64,000 bases of DNA from Aliagarivorans marinus DSM 23064 (GTDB lineage: Bacteria; Pseudomonadota; Gammaproteobacteria; Enterobacterales; Celerinatantimonadaceae). The notes below the pieces were generated by a model, which saw only the letters and a list, made by a program, of their open reading frames with translations, did not search any database and was not told the origin of the DNA. Below are positions 8,181 through 17,297 of this stretch, one piece after another. The stretch's first letter is position 1. Each line of letters begins with the position of its first letter. The position numbers and the translations under genes were made by a program. The DNA lies in contig NZ_AUBY01000013.1 in the NCBI RefSeq assembly GCF_000429485.1, positions 62,001 through 126,000 of the forward strand, read 5' to 3'.

Positions 8181-9077
8181 ATGGGCAAACTTGTACGCAA
8201 AGCTGTATTACCTGTCGCAGGTCTTGGCACACGGATGCTGCCAGCCACCAAGGCGATCCCCAAAGAGATGCTGCCAATCGTCGATAAGCCGTTGATTCAG
8301 TATGTGGTTCAAGAAGCCATCGAAGCCGGCATCAAGGAGATTGTGCTGGTCACTCACTCCAGTAAAAACTCCATCGAAAACCACTTCGATACCAGCTTTG
8401 AGCTGGAAGCGACCTTGGAGAAACGGGTTAAGCGTCAATTGCTCGATGAGATCCGCTCTATCTGTCCCAAGGACGTCACCATCATGCAAGTGCGCCAAGG
8501 GGTAGCCAAGGGCTTGGGCCATGCCATCCTTTGTGCCCTGCCACTGGTTGGCGAAGAACCGTTTGCCGTGTTGCTACCAGATGTGATCATCGATGACGCC
8601 GCCAGCGATCTGCGCAAAGACAACTTGGCCGAAATGATTGCCCACTTCGAAGAGGGCAATCTCAGCCAGGTCATGGTGGATGCGGTGGCCGATGAGGATA
8701 TCGACAAGTTCGGTATCGTCGATATCGGTGGCGTCGAGATCACCCCGGGCCAATCGGCCAACATCGTGACTACCGTTGAGAAGCCTAAGCGTGAAGAAGC
8801 ACCGTCTAACTTGGCGGTAGTGGGCCGCTATGTGCTGTCGGCGGCAATCTGGCAAGAGCTGTCACGCACCCTACCCGGTGCCGGCGACGAGATCCAACTG
8901 ACCGATGCCATCGCCAGCTTGATGGAAAAAGAGAGCGTGCAGGCCTATGCCATGCGCGGTAAGAGTCACGACTGCGGGGGCAAGCTCGGCTACATGCAGG
9001 CCAATGTCGAATACGGGCTACGCCACCCCAAACACGGTGCGGCGTTTAGGGAGTACTTGAAATCTTTAGCGCTCTAG
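8181..9077 (+). CDS. galU: UTP-glucose-1-phosphate uridylyltransferase GalU
   Basis: 298 residues, close to the ~300 of the family. The nucleotide-binding signature [19 protein letters not shown] is at residues 14-32, followed by [21 protein letters not shown] and [11 protein letters not shown]. GalU makes UDP-glucose for exopolysaccharide, LPS core and trehalose. It sits beside the end of the exopolysaccharide operon and faces it, so it probably feeds that pathway while having its own promoter. A long inverted repeat (GCTAACCCAAG with CTTGGGATTAGC) lies in the 46-bp convergent spacer. Confidence 0.96.
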   Translation: MGKLVRKAVLPVAGLGTRMLPATKAIPKEMLPIVDKPLIQYVVQEAIEAGIKEIVLVTHSSKNSIENHFDTSFELEATLEKRVKRQLLDEIRSICPKDVTIMQVRQGVAKGLGHAILCALPLVGEEPFAVLLPDVIIDDAASDLRKDNLAEMIAHFEEGNLSQVMVDAVADEDIDKFGIVDIGGVEITPGQSANIVTTVEKPKREEAPSNLAVVGRYVLSAAIWQELSRTLPGAGDEIQLTDAIASLMEKESVQAYAMRGKSHDCGGKLGYMQANVEYGLRHPKHGAAFREYLKSLAL

Positions 9078-9080
9078 TCC

Positions 9081-9128
9081 GCTAACCCAAGTAATCTCGG
9101 TGTGGCGATAGCTCGCCTTGGGATTAGC
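9081..9128. repeat. Inverted repeat between galU and the exopolysaccharide operon end
   Basis: The arms GCTAACCCAAG and CTTGGGATTAGC pair almost fully across a GC-containing loop. There is no T tract on either side; it may act as a bidirectional 3'-end hairpin for the convergent transcripts. Confidence 0.45.
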
Positions 9129-9852
9129 GGGCCCCCGACAGCAATGCTAAGGGATGATGGTAGAACAGATAGTCAGCGGTTAATGAGCCACTAAGCTCTT
9201 GAACCCGCTGATGGGCCGCACGCAAGTCCGGGCTACGGCGTTGCAAGTTATGGCAATCACTGGCAATCGCATCGATCAATTGCCGCTTCAGATAGTATTC
9301 CGCCAACTCCTGAGCAGGACTGCGGAACCCTCCAAGAAATGACCCCGCCGTCACCTGTACAAGCCCACCTCTGGCCTTCCATTGTTCAACCCACTGTGGT
9401 GCCGCCCAAACACCACGGTTTCTTTCAGGATGAGCCAGGATCGGTACCACTTGTTGCTCCAATAACCACTGAAGTAGATTCCAAAGCTGCCGGGGGATAT
9501 GCGTAGAAGGAAGCTCCAGCAGCAATAATGACTTCCCCTGATAGCTGCCAAATAGTGGCAGCGCTCCCTGCTGCTGCCAATGGATGAGTTCAGGGCAGGC
9601 CCGCACCTCAGCGGCAACCTCTAGCTGGATAGTTAAGCCATTTCTTAACAGATGATGCCTAAGCTTGGTCGCTATAAGCATAATGTCGCGCCACTGATTA
9701 TCATAGGTTCCCGGCATCATATGTGGCGTAGCTACGATTCGCTGGGTCCCGGATGATTGCGCCAGTTTTAGCATCGCCAAGCTTTCTTTCAGGTCTTTAG
9801 CACCATCATCAATGCCCGGTAGCACGTGACTATGTAAGTCCACAAACTCCAT
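9124..9852 (-). CDS. PHP-type tyrosine-protein phosphatase (CpsB/YwqE/CapC-like)
   Basis: 242 residues from the ATG at 9852. The PHP metal-binding motif VDLHSHVLPGIDDGA opens the protein, and VATPHMM, EVRACPEL, ILAHPERNRG and ASDCHNLQRR follow in the expected order. These manganese-dependent phosphatases dephosphorylate bacterial tyrosine kinases of polysaccharide export systems. It is the last gene of the operon whose Wzc-like kinase lies at 17281, so that kinase is its probable substrate. Most proteobacterial capsule loci use a low-molecular-weight Wzb phosphatase instead; the PHP type is commoner in Gram-positives but also known in marine gammaproteobacteria. Confidence 0.87.
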   Translation of the reverse strand: MEFVDLHSHVLPGIDDGAKDLKESLAMLKLAQSSGTQRIVATPHMMPGTYDNQWRDIMLIATKLRHHLLRNGLTIQLEVAAEVRACPELIHWQQQGALPLFGSYQGKSLLLLELPSTHIPRQLWNLLQWLLEQQVVPILAHPERNRGVWAAPQWVEQWKARGGLVQVTAGSFLGGFRSPAQELAEYYLKRQLIDAIASDCHNLQRRSPDLRAAHQRVQELSGSLTADYLFYHHPLALLSGAR

Positions 9853-9866
9853 TTGTAGGCCCTCAC

Positions 9867-11177
9867 TCAGCTCCGCCAAAACAGCAGCGTGTTAAAACCC
9901 AGCCGCCGCTTAACCCAATAGACTGCCAGCAAATTCTGACATGCCACCGCGACTGCCGTAGCGATTGCACTTCCTATGGCCCCATAGCCCCGGGTGAGAA
10001 ACCACGCCAAAACAACAGCTAACATACCGGAGAAAAGCGCCGCATTTCTCAAGTCTCGTTCGTTACCGGACATAGCCAACAAGTAAGCCACCGATCCCGT
10101 CGCCACATTAACCAGTTGCCCAACAGCAAGGATCCGCAGATACCAGTAACCTGCGCTAAATTCTGGCCCAAACAAACTCAACAGTCGCTCAGGCAGTAGT
10201 AACATCACCGCAAATACTGGTAAGGCCACGATCAACATCCAGCGCACAGATAACCTGGTCAGACTGCGGATTTTCTGACTTTCCCCCTTAGCGTGGAGTG
10301 CTGAGAAACGGGGCGCGACCACCATATTGACAGCGATCAGGATGAAACTGGTCAACATTGCGGTTCGCTGGGCCACGGCCAGCAGTGCCACCTCACTACT
10401 ACTCACATAGGCGCCCGCAGCGATCTGCCCCACCCATTGGGTCAATTGCCCCATGATCATCACTACCCACAGTGGAAGACAGCTGGAAAACAGCTGTGAC
10501 CAGCTAGGCAAGGGACATTGCAGTTCAGTCGACGGCTGGCCTCGGCAAAGCCACAAACCACTTACCAAGGTCAATGCAGCAGAAAGACTGAACGCCCAAG
10601 CGGCTTGACTAGCCGAAGAAGCGCCTTGTAGCCACAAAAGCAAGATCAGTCCCAGATTGATGGATATATTGAGGGTAAACACTGAGCGCACAGTACGCCG
10701 TTGCCCCTGCAGGCTCATTGCCACCAAAGTAAAGCAAGCCAGCAGCATGACGCTTGGCGACATGTAGCGTAAAACATCGGCTAATTCCGGTTTGTGAAAC
10801 AGCCTAGTGGCAAGCCACGGGGCGAGAATATACACCCCCAGACTAAGCAGCACTCCACCACCACTGGTCAACAGCATCCCTCGGCGCAAAATGCCCCACA
10901 CCAAGCGCCGTGGATAGTCGGGGTGAGCTTGCGCAGTATAGCGCATCACCGTACTGTCCAGTCCCAACCGGGAGAACGCCGCAAGGATAGTAATCAGTGT
11001 AAACCCCAAGAAGTAATAGCCGCTTTGCTCAGCACCTAGGCTTCGCCCCAGCGCAACACTAGCGGCAAATCCGGCCCCAGCGGACAAGACCCGTGCTACA
11101 ACACTGATCGCCGCCTGAAGCAGCAACCCAGAGCCCAAGTTATCACTCATTCGGTTGGCGAACTGCCGATATAGCAT
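9867..11177 (-). CDS. Polysaccharide flippase, Wzx-like (MATE/MVF superfamily)
   Basis: 436 residues from the ATG at 11177, which has CAGGAG just upstream; the longer frame to 11270 would run into the GH16 gene. About 12-14 membrane helices span the protein (for instance GYYFLGFTLITILAAFSRLG, VLLSLGVYILAPWLA). The overall pattern is that of oligosaccharide flippases. It should move undecaprenyl-diphosphate-linked repeat units across the inner membrane. It begins 2 bp after the stop of the GH16 gene. Confidence 0.87.
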   Translation of the reverse strand: MLYRQFANRMSDNLGSGLLLQAAISVVARVLSAGAGFAASVALGRSLGAEQSGYYFLGFTLITILAAFSRLGLDSTVMRYTAQAHPDYPRRLVWGILRRGMLLTSGGGVLLSLGVYILAPWLATRLFHKPELADVLRYMSPSVMLLACFTLVAMSLQGQRRTVRSVFTLNISINLGLILLLWLQGASSASQAAWAFSLSAALTLVSGLWLCRGQPSTELQCPLPSWSQLFSSCLPLWVVMIMGQLTQWVGQIAAGAYVSSSEVALLAVAQRTAMLTSFILIAVNMVVAPRFSALHAKGESQKIRSLTRLSVRWMLIVALPVFAVMLLLPERLLSLFGPEFSAGYWYLRILAVGQLVNVATGSVAYLLAMSGNERDLRNAALFSGMLAVVLAWFLTRGYGAIGSAIATAVAVACQNLLAVYWVKRRLGFNTLLFWRS

Positions 11178-11179
11178 GC

Positions 11180-11983
11180 TTAAAACTCCTGCGTTGAGGG
11201 CGCATAGATCCGGACGTAGTCTACTTCCATTGTTACCGGAAAAGCGTGAGGCTCGGGCTCGCCCGCCCAACTGCCCCCCAGAGCCAAATTAATGATAAGA
11301 AATTGAGGCTTATCAAATGGATGCTCTGGATTGAGCAAATCGAGAGGAATCTGTTTTAATAAACGCCCATCGACCAGAAACCGGATCGTCTTAGGGGTCC
11401 ATTCCATGCGATAAATATGAAACTCACTGATCGAGTTGAGCTTCACGGCACGCTTGTGGGAATCAGGTCGGTTCTTGCCATACGCCTGACGATGGTGGAT
11501 ACCTACAAACAACATGTTGGGGTAAGATCCCACATGCTCAGCGATATCGATCTCCCCGGCATCCGGCCAGTAGTGGCCATGGTTCACACCATCTCCCAAT
11601 AGCCAAAGCGCTGGCCACACTCCGATACCGCCCGGCAACTTTGCCCGGATCTCAAACGCCCCATAGGTCCATTGGTGACGACCACGGGTGGTCAAACTGG
11701 CGGAGCTGTAGAGGGGTGATTGCCCCGGGTGGTAATGGGCTCTGATCCAAAGCCGCCCCTGCCCGACCCAACTGTTGGAGGCGTCGGCAACACGATAGAA
11801 TTGCAGTTCCTTATTTCTCACATAACCCTGCTCATAAGCCCATTTATCTGGATCGGGTAATCCCGGCTGCTCGAACTCGTCCTGCCAAACCAGCTGCCAA
11901 CCATGAGTTTGCTGGCTTAACAGCGATAGTAAAAGCAGCAAAAAGCAACGCCAAGGTGGGATACTCTCAGGCATACGCGGCAT
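11180..11983 (-). CDS. Glycoside hydrolase family 16 protein
   Basis: About 267 residues from the ATG at 11983; this start overlaps the upstream glycosyltransferase by 17 bp, as other genes in the operon do. A hydrophobic signal segment (CFLLLLLSLLS) precedes a GH16 fold: LVWQDEFEQPGLPDPDKW at the N-terminus, the catalytic motif EIDIAEH with Glu144, Asp146 and Glu149, then VEWTP-like MEWTPKTIRF and NLALGGSWAG. GH16 enzymes cleave beta-1,3 or beta-1,3/1,4 glucans and galactans with retention. In this operon it probably trims or releases the exported polymer. Confidence 0.9.
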   Translation of the reverse strand: MPRMPESIPPWRCFLLLLLSLLSQQTHGWQLVWQDEFEQPGLPDPDKWAYEQGYVRNKELQFYRVADASNSWVGQGRLWIRAHYHPGQSPLYSSASLTTRGRHQWTYGAFEIRAKLPGGIGVWPALWLLGDGVNHGHYWPDAGEIDIAEHVGSYPNMLFVGIHHRQAYGKNRPDSHKRAVKLNSISEFHIYRMEWTPKTIRFLVDGRLLKQIPLDLLNPEHPFDKPQFLIINLALGGSWAGEPEPHAFPVTMEVDYVRIYAPSTQEF

Positions 11984-12881
11984 ACCGGTATCCCACCAAT
12001 CCAAGCAGCATTCCCGCCATATTTGCCAACGATAACATGGCCCGCAGTCCACTATCTCTGCCATGGAGCATCACCAGAACTGTATAGCCACAAGCCATTA
12101 CCAGCTGCTTAAACGAGGCAAGCACCCGCCACAAGCATGCGCCCGGGGTGCCTTTACGGCGATCAATGATTGCCAAGGTGTTACCTTTACGGAATGCTCT
12201 CCAACATAGCCAGCTGACCTTGCCACGACTGGCGGGCACCGTTTCATAAACTCGCGCCAAATTAGAGCCCACGATTTTCGCCCCCTGGCACAGCATCCGA
12301 CCGAAATAGTCCTGATCCTCCCCGCCTAAGGCGTTGAACAGCGGGTCAAAGCGCAGTTGCTTAACCCAAACAGCCTTAATCAGCGTATTGTTGCTAGCAC
12401 AGTAAGTTAAGCGCTCGCCCTCACGAACAAACTCTTGGGCATAAAACCCTCCATTAGTCAGGTAGCCCGGCAACTCCGAGCTAAACTTCGGTTGCACCGC
12501 TCCCAATACAATGTCGGCATCATAACGCTCACTGCAAATCAACATCTGTCTCAGGGTGTCGTCCCCCAAGTACTCGTCATCATCAACAAAGTAAACATAG
12601 TCAGCAGCGGCTGAGACCTTGTCCAACAGCGCATTACGCACATTACTTAAGCCTTTTTGTGGCACCGACAGATACTCAAGCACACAGTTCCCACGCCGTA
12701 CAAAACTCTCTTGGTATACCGCTGCTACCTCTAAGGCCGATTGACGGGCATCGTTATCTGCGACCACCACATGTAGCCACAGGGAGTCTGGTGACTGAAG
12801 CAGTAGCGACTGAAGCAATCGCTCTAGCCCTTCCCGCCTCCGATAAGTAGGGATGCATATACAGATATGTGTCATAGCCAA
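11967..12881 (-). CDS. Glycosyltransferase family 2
   Basis: 304 residues. The GT-A start ICICIPTYRRREGLERLL is followed by VVVADNDA, GLSNVRNALL and the metal-binding YFVDDDEYL, all typical of GT2. A C-terminal hydrophobic part (LVMACGYTVLVML, MLLGLVGYRYA) suggests membrane attachment. The sugar donor cannot be predicted. It overlaps the sulfotransferase gene upstream by 10 bp. Confidence 0.9.
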   Translation of the reverse strand: MAMTHICICIPTYRRREGLERLLQSLLLQSPDSLWLHVVVADNDARQSALEVAAVYQESFVRRGNCVLEYLSVPQKGLSNVRNALLDKVSAAADYVYFVDDDEYLGDDTLRQMLICSERYDADIVLGAVQPKFSSELPGYLTNGGFYAQEFVREGERLTYCASNNTLIKAVWVKQLRFDPLFNALGGEDQDYFGRMLCQGAKIVGSNLARVYETVPASRGKVSWLCWRAFRKGNTLAIIDRRKGTPGACLWRVLASFKQLVMACGYTVLVMLHGRDSGLRAMLSLANMAGMLLGLVGYRYAAYA

Positions 12882-13717
12882 TCGCTCCAGGGACTGCGCT
12901 CCAATCCCAGCAAGCTAACCAGACGTTGTACTTCCGGCCCGAAAACGCCAGTCAGGTGTCGCCGCTCCTGCTCACTGAGCTGCTCACTGATGGTACGGGT
13001 GGATGTCTTGTTTACACGGTATAGCTGCTTAAGGACAGGGAGTTGTTTCACACTTTGCTTTAAGCCTTCCCCCCCAACCTTATCGAGTCCCCGGCCACAA
13101 CGTTGCAACGTACTCTTCAGCCAATCGCTGCGATAATAGACGCTTTCGTGAACCATCCCTGGAAGCTGGCAATACTCTGAGTGGTCACTGATCGCCAGAA
13201 AGCGAAACAACCGCTGGGCCTCGGCGTGACCGTGATCTTTGATATCCTCCTGAAACAATACTAGGAGCTGCTCCTTAGGGAAATACGTCAGCCAGCGTTC
13301 CAGATGACGTGCGTAGTAGGATTGCTCTACATACAGGGGATTATTAGCCAGTGCAACGCTGAAGCTGGTATCTCTGGAGATATGCTTCTTACTGATTTCG
13401 TGCAAGTGATTCGAGTAAGTACGTTCAATAGGGTTACGCAATAACACCACTATCTTCATCTGGGAATTGTAGGCATGTACCCGTGCTGGAACATCACTAT
13501 TGTAGAAATACGAAGGGGAATTCTCCCCACGAATTCCACTGCGGGAAGAAAACTGCGCTTCGTACCAGCTATAGCCACGGTCAAAGTAGTTAGAGAAAAA
13601 ATCTAACTCCTTCGTCTCTGAGGTATTTACCTCCGGGTGCCGGGACAGCAGTGCATGGATCCAGGTTGACGCGCACTTTTGCACCCCTACCCCTAAAAAC
13701 TCAACTTTCGTGCGCAT
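12872..13717 (-). CDS. Sulfotransferase domain protein (PAPS-dependent), first copy
   Basis: 281 residues. The 5'-phosphosulfate binding loop appears as VGVQKCASTWIHALLSRHP near residue 10, and the 3'-phosphate loop as VLLRNPIERTYSNHLHEI near residue 95. The layout resembles heparan-sulfate N-deacetylase/sulfotransferase-type carbohydrate sulfotransferases. It should transfer sulfate from PAPS to a sugar of the repeat unit on the cytoplasmic side. It overlaps the polymerase gene by 17 bp and the GT2 gene by 10 bp, so it is an integral part of the operon. Confidence 0.88.
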   Translation of the reverse strand: MRTKVEFLGVGVQKCASTWIHALLSRHPEVNTSETKELDFFSNYFDRGYSWYEAQFSSRSGIRGENSPSYFYNSDVPARVHAYNSQMKIVVLLRNPIERTYSNHLHEISKKHISRDTSFSVALANNPLYVEQSYYARHLERWLTYFPKEQLLVLFQEDIKDHGHAEAQRLFRFLAISDHSEYCQLPGMVHESVYYRSDWLKSTLQRCGRGLDKVGGEGLKQSVKQLPVLKQLYRVNKTSTRTISEQLSEQERRHLTGVFGPEVQRLVSLLGLERSPWSDWL

Positions 13718-14981
13718 TCACTCTCCTCCCTTCCTTGGGTGTACGATGTAAGCAAGCAGCAATGTAAACCAAGAATAGCCAGGTAAACTCGTTCTTTTGC
13801 ATCAGCTTTACCTCCACTGTATTGACCACGGCAAAGGCAAATAAATAGGCAATAAACAACGGCGTTTCAGGCAAGTGTGCAGCTCGCTCAGAAAGTAAAG
13901 CCACCCACCAGCGGACAAAACAGATCCCAAACAGCAGCAACGCGACATTCCCACCATCAAGCTTCAACTCCAGATATCCGCTGTGGCTATAGTGAGGAGC
14001 AAATCCGAGCAGGTAGCTAAAGTAATCGACCCGGTAGCTCTCTTGATCCCAAAAGGCCTGATAGCCAAACCCCAGCCACGGGCGCTCGGCCAAGTAGTCA
14101 CTGAGTATCTGCCAAATCGGCACCCTATTAGACAAAGTCACATCACGCCCCAGCAACTCAACCAGCCATTGTCCCCCACCCAGATGAAGCAACGCCAACA
14201 GTCCTAGCCCCACTATCAATGCCAAGCACATCACCAGCATGCGTGTCTTAGCGCTGATAACCATAGACCAGGCTAATCGATAAACAACAACGGACAACAC
14301 CGCCACCAGCAAAGAGGTCATCGACTGACAGGCCAGTAGCAGGCCACCTGACATCAGTAGGTTGCTCCATGACCAAAGCCGACTCAGGGTCTGCCTTCGC
14401 CAAGCATCTACGCTTATCAGCAAACTGAACAAGCAAAAATACCCCAAGGCATTCTTATGGAAGAACACCCCCCGTAACGTACCAGCCCAGGGACCATCGG
14501 TATGGAACACCTGGTCGGGCATAATCACCACGCCCACCAAGCAACTCAGGTTGATAAGCCAGCAGGCAAAAAACATATGCCGCAACATCTGGGCTGTGGA
14601 TACACGCCACACAAAATACTGAATCAGACACAAGCCCCCCCAAAGAGCAAAAACCCGCTCAGCGGACTCGAGGGGCTCAATCGACCACAGCACACTGCAT
14701 AGCATGTATAGATGCAGCCCCCAAATCCAAGGATCGATGCATTGGCGACACGAGTGATAGCGGCACGCCGAAGCAAACAAGCCAAACCCCAGCAGATAAA
14801 GGCCCATATAAACCACTCGGGCGACTGGCGACACCGATATCGCGTATCCGCTGAAAGGATAGAGCACAAAAAAGAGCAGCTTTGAGCTCATCACCACGAT
14901 CACCAACAGCAACAAAGGGTGGAGTGCAGCGGGGCTATTTACCTGCAGCTCAAATCGCTTGCTTAAGTAAGCGGTATGCAC
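13701..14981 (-). CDS. O-antigen ligase/polymerase family membrane protein (Wzy-like)
   Basis: 426 residues with a GTG start at 14981 behind AGGTG. About ten membrane helices are visible, with a large periplasmic loop before the end containing VPIWQILSDYLAERPWLGFG, the hallmark of the Wzy_C/WaaL family, and HYSHSGYLELKLDGG, in which the conserved His lies. In an operon with Wzx, Wza and Wzc homologues, the role should be polymerisation of lipid-linked repeat units in the periplasm. Ligase activity is a less likely alternative. Confidence 0.86.
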   Translation of the reverse strand: MHTAYLSKRFELQVNSPAALHPLLLLVIVVMSSKLLFFVLYPFSGYAISVSPVARVVYMGLYLLGFGLFASACRYHSCRQCIDPWIWGLHLYMLCSVLWSIEPLESAERVFALWGGLCLIQYFVWRVSTAQMLRHMFFACWLINLSCLVGVVIMPDQVFHTDGPWAGTLRGVFFHKNALGYFCLFSLLISVDAWRRQTLSRLWSWSNLLMSGGLLLACQSMTSLLVAVLSVVVYRLAWSMVISAKTRMLVMCLALIVGLGLLALLHLGGGQWLVELLGRDVTLSNRVPIWQILSDYLAERPWLGFGYQAFWDQESYRVDYFSYLLGFAPHYSHSGYLELKLDGGNVALLLFGICFVRWWVALLSERAAHLPETPLFIAYLFAFAVVNTVEVKLMQKNEFTWLFLVYIAACLHRTPKEGRRVNAHES

Positions 14982-15873
14982 GCTTCACCTGTATCATTGA
15001 CTCTGGATACCTACAAAGACCCGCGACTACCAGCCAACCAAAGCGCAGGTAGCCGCGTTGTTTAAGGCTTTGCCTTGCGTCCTCCCAGAACACAATAGAT
15101 TTAGCATACCGCCGCCGCAACACGCGCTCTAGCCTCCCGCAATTTGCCGCCACCCAAGGGTGTTGGTACACCCGATGAATATGTAAGTGCCGTAATTGCG
15201 GAGCCATACGCCGCAGACTCAAGTTCGCGCCTTGATGAATCCGATACGCTGACACCACCAGCTGAGGCATGCTGAGCAGCTGCCCCTGCAAAGACAAGCG
15301 AAACCAAAACTCCCAGTCCTCACCCAAACGCAAGAAGTGACAAAAACCGCCACAGCGAGCAATTGCAGCCCTACGAATGAGCATGCAGCCACCATTCACA
15401 ATAAAATTGTCATTTAGTAACGCCTTCGTAACGTAGCCGCTGGGCATTTCCCGGGCGGACACCCACTGCCGCGGGGCTTCCGGTCCTGCCACCCATAGCA
15501 GCCGGCCATAGCAGGCTACCACCTGTTCAGGCAAAGACCGCAAACGCCGATGCAGCGGTGACAACGCCCCGGGCAACAACCAGTCATCCGCATCCAAAAA
15601 CAGTACGCTCTCGCCCCTAGCAATTGCCAACCCTTGGTTTCTCGCCCGGCTAACCCCAGCATTAGCCTGATAGTGATAACGGATCTGCTCACCGTAGTTG
15701 GCCAACAGCCAGGTACCACTGCCATCCGTGGAGCCATCATCTACCACGATAACTTCTACCGAGACACCGGCTTGGAGCAGCACGCTATCTATCGCCTTCG
15801 CAACCGTATTTCGCGCATTGTAGCTGGCGATTACAACGCTGATATCAATGGGAGCGGAAGCTGTCTTCGGCAT
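14950..15873 (-). CDS. Glycosyltransferase family 2, second copy
   Basis: 307 residues from the ATG at 15873 (GGAG nine bases upstream); a 39-bp longer frame exists. ISVVIASYNARNTVAKAIDS and EVIVVDDGSTDGSG give the nucleotide site, VLFLDADDWLLPGAL the metal-binding DxD and LGEDWEFWFRLSLQG the ED motif of GT2. It probably adds one sugar to the lipid-linked repeat unit. It overlaps the second sulfotransferase gene by 29 bp. Confidence 0.92.
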   Translation of the reverse strand: MPKTASAPIDISVVIASYNARNTVAKAIDSVLLQAGVSVEVIVVDDGSTDGSGTWLLANYGEQIRYHYQANAGVSRARNQGLAIARGESVLFLDADDWLLPGALSPLHRRLRSLPEQVVACYGRLLWVAGPEAPRQWVSAREMPSGYVTKALLNDNFIVNGGCMLIRRAAIARCGGFCHFLRLGEDWEFWFRLSLQGQLLSMPQLVVSAYRIHQGANLSLRRMAPQLRHLHIHRVYQHPWVAANCGRLERVLRRRYAKSIVFWEDARQSLKQRGYLRFGWLVVAGLCRYPESMIQVKRAYRLLKQAI

Positions 15874-16600
15874 AGCGATAAAGCTCCATATCAATTGAGC
15901 ACAGGCTTTCAATCTTTTGCCTTAGCTCCCAGCTCAACTGTCGCTTAGACTGCTTGATACCGGCATTTTCATGCCCAACATTCAAAGAAAGCCCCAACGT
16001 TTTAAGTTGACTTTCAAAACCCTGCATATCATCGGTGAACCCCACAGCGGCCATCATGTCCAAGCTTTGCTTGGCTAAGCTCAAGTCAACGTCAGGCTGC
16101 TCCCACCGCTGACGCGACAAATATCGTAGGTACAACGCGCCAAAATCCCGAGCCCTCGGAGTGTCCAGAAACGCCGCTAACTCAAGGTCGATGTTGCCAT
16201 GCTTGCCACTGTCTTTGCTGTAAAAGTAATGACTGATAAAGCGATCCACCGGATTGCGCAGTAAGGTAATAAACCTAACATCGGTATGTTGCTGGATAAT
16301 CACCGGGTCGAGAGGACAGTGCCCGGCAACATACTTGGTTCCACGATCTAGGTAGTAGGCCATCATTGCGGTGCGTAATTCGGCCGCTTGTGCCAAAGCC
16401 GCACGTTGATCATCAATACCATGGAGCAACTTGATGCTAGAATAGGATTCCCCAACCTCCACCTCTGCCTTGTCAAAGAACAGCCGCCGACGCAGCGCAA
16501 GGCGAAGCGAAGAGCCGCCACATTTGGGAATATGGCAGTACACATAACGGTTGGGCTGCAACAGGTTGCTGATTATACGTTTAGATTTAGCGAGCCCCAT
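15845..16600 (-). CDS. Sulfotransferase family 2 domain protein, second copy
   Basis: 251 residues from the ATG at 16600, preceded by GGAGG. The 5'-PSB loop CHIPKCGGSSLRLAL lies near residue 20 and the 3'-PB loop ITLLRNPVDRFISHYFYS near residue 110. This is the Sulfotransfer_2 type, distinct in sequence from the first sulfotransferase at 12872. Two different sulfotransferases in one operon suggest sulfation at two positions of the repeat unit. The gene overlaps the WecG-type transferase by 14 bp. Confidence 0.87.
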   Translation of the reverse strand: MGLAKSKRIISNLLQPNRYVYCHIPKCGGSSLRLALRRRLFFDKAEVEVGESYSSIKLLHGIDDQRAALAQAAELRTAMMAYYLDRGTKYVAGHCPLDPVIIQQHTDVRFITLLRNPVDRFISHYFYSKDSGKHGNIDLELAAFLDTPRARDFGALYLRYLSRQRWEQPDVDLSLAKQSLDMMAAVGFTDDMQGFESQLKTLGLSLNVGHENAGIKQSKRQLSWELRQKIESLCSIDMELYRYAEDSFRSH

Positions 16601-17297
16601 AACGACGCCTCCATTGATCCCACGCGAATACGCCGGCAAATTTCAAATAATCAACGGTATAGCGTTTGATTAGAACAGGCTCATCGTAGATCCGAAATGC
16701 AAAGCGCAGATTCATGCGATCCACCCATGCAGGGTAATACTGCTCTCCATGTCTGGAGGTTTGGTGCATAAAGCCGCCACAACTAAATCCCCAACCTTGC
16801 CATCCCTCATGCTTCAGTGCTGTTAGAAAACGCTCCTGTAGACCACAGCCCATACCACAGACAACAATGTCCGGGGCCAACTTCACCACCTCGCTAAGTG
16901 TTTGCCTCCACATCTGCTGATTGGCAAAATACCCATTGCGATGCCCCAACACCTTAAGCTGGGGATAGCGCCATTGCAGGTACTCCACAAAGCGTCGGTT
17001 GTCCCGCTCAGCGGAGCCAATAAGATATACGCTCTGCTCCTTAGCTTGAGCCTGACTAAACACCTGTGGAGCCAATGAGGTGTTGTCAAAGCTCAATCGC
17101 TGGACCTCTCCGTAGCCACAACGACGCAACAGCCAACAAAGAAACCCACCATCCACGGCAACCCCATCCAAGAGTTCAGTTAACTCTGGTTGTTTTCGCA
17201 GCACCAGATAGGAATAAGGATTAATAAAGGTGTAGATCCCCGGATTAAGTAGCTGTCGGGGCTGCTTAACTAATCGTTGTTCAATCTCCGCTATCAC
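16587..17297 (-). CDS. WecG/TagA/CpsF family glycosyltransferase
   Basis: 236 residues from a GTG at 17295-17297, chosen because AAGGAG lies six bases upstream; the ATG at 17342 would overlap the kinase gene by 62 bp and lacks a site. Family segments are ELLDGVAVDGGFLCWLLRR, VYLIGSAERDNRRF, DIVVCGMGCGLQERFL and a final FSCGGFMHQTSRHGEQYYP with the conserved Arg and aromatic residues. Members add N-acetylmannosamine, N-acetylmannosaminuronate or glucosyl residues to polyprenyl-linked acceptors. The donor here is unknown. Confidence 0.88.
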   Translation of the reverse strand: MIAEIEQRLVKQPRQLLNPGIYTFINPYSYLVLRKQPELTELLDGVAVDGGFLCWLLRRCGYGEVQRLSFDNTSLAPQVFSQAQAKEQSVYLIGSAERDNRRFVEYLQWRYPQLKVLGHRNGYFANQQMWRQTLSEVVKLAPDIVVCGMGCGLQERFLTALKHEGWQGWGFSCGGFMHQTSRHGEQYYPAWVDRMNLRFAFRIYDEPVLIKRYTVDYLKFAGVFAWDQWRRRYGAR

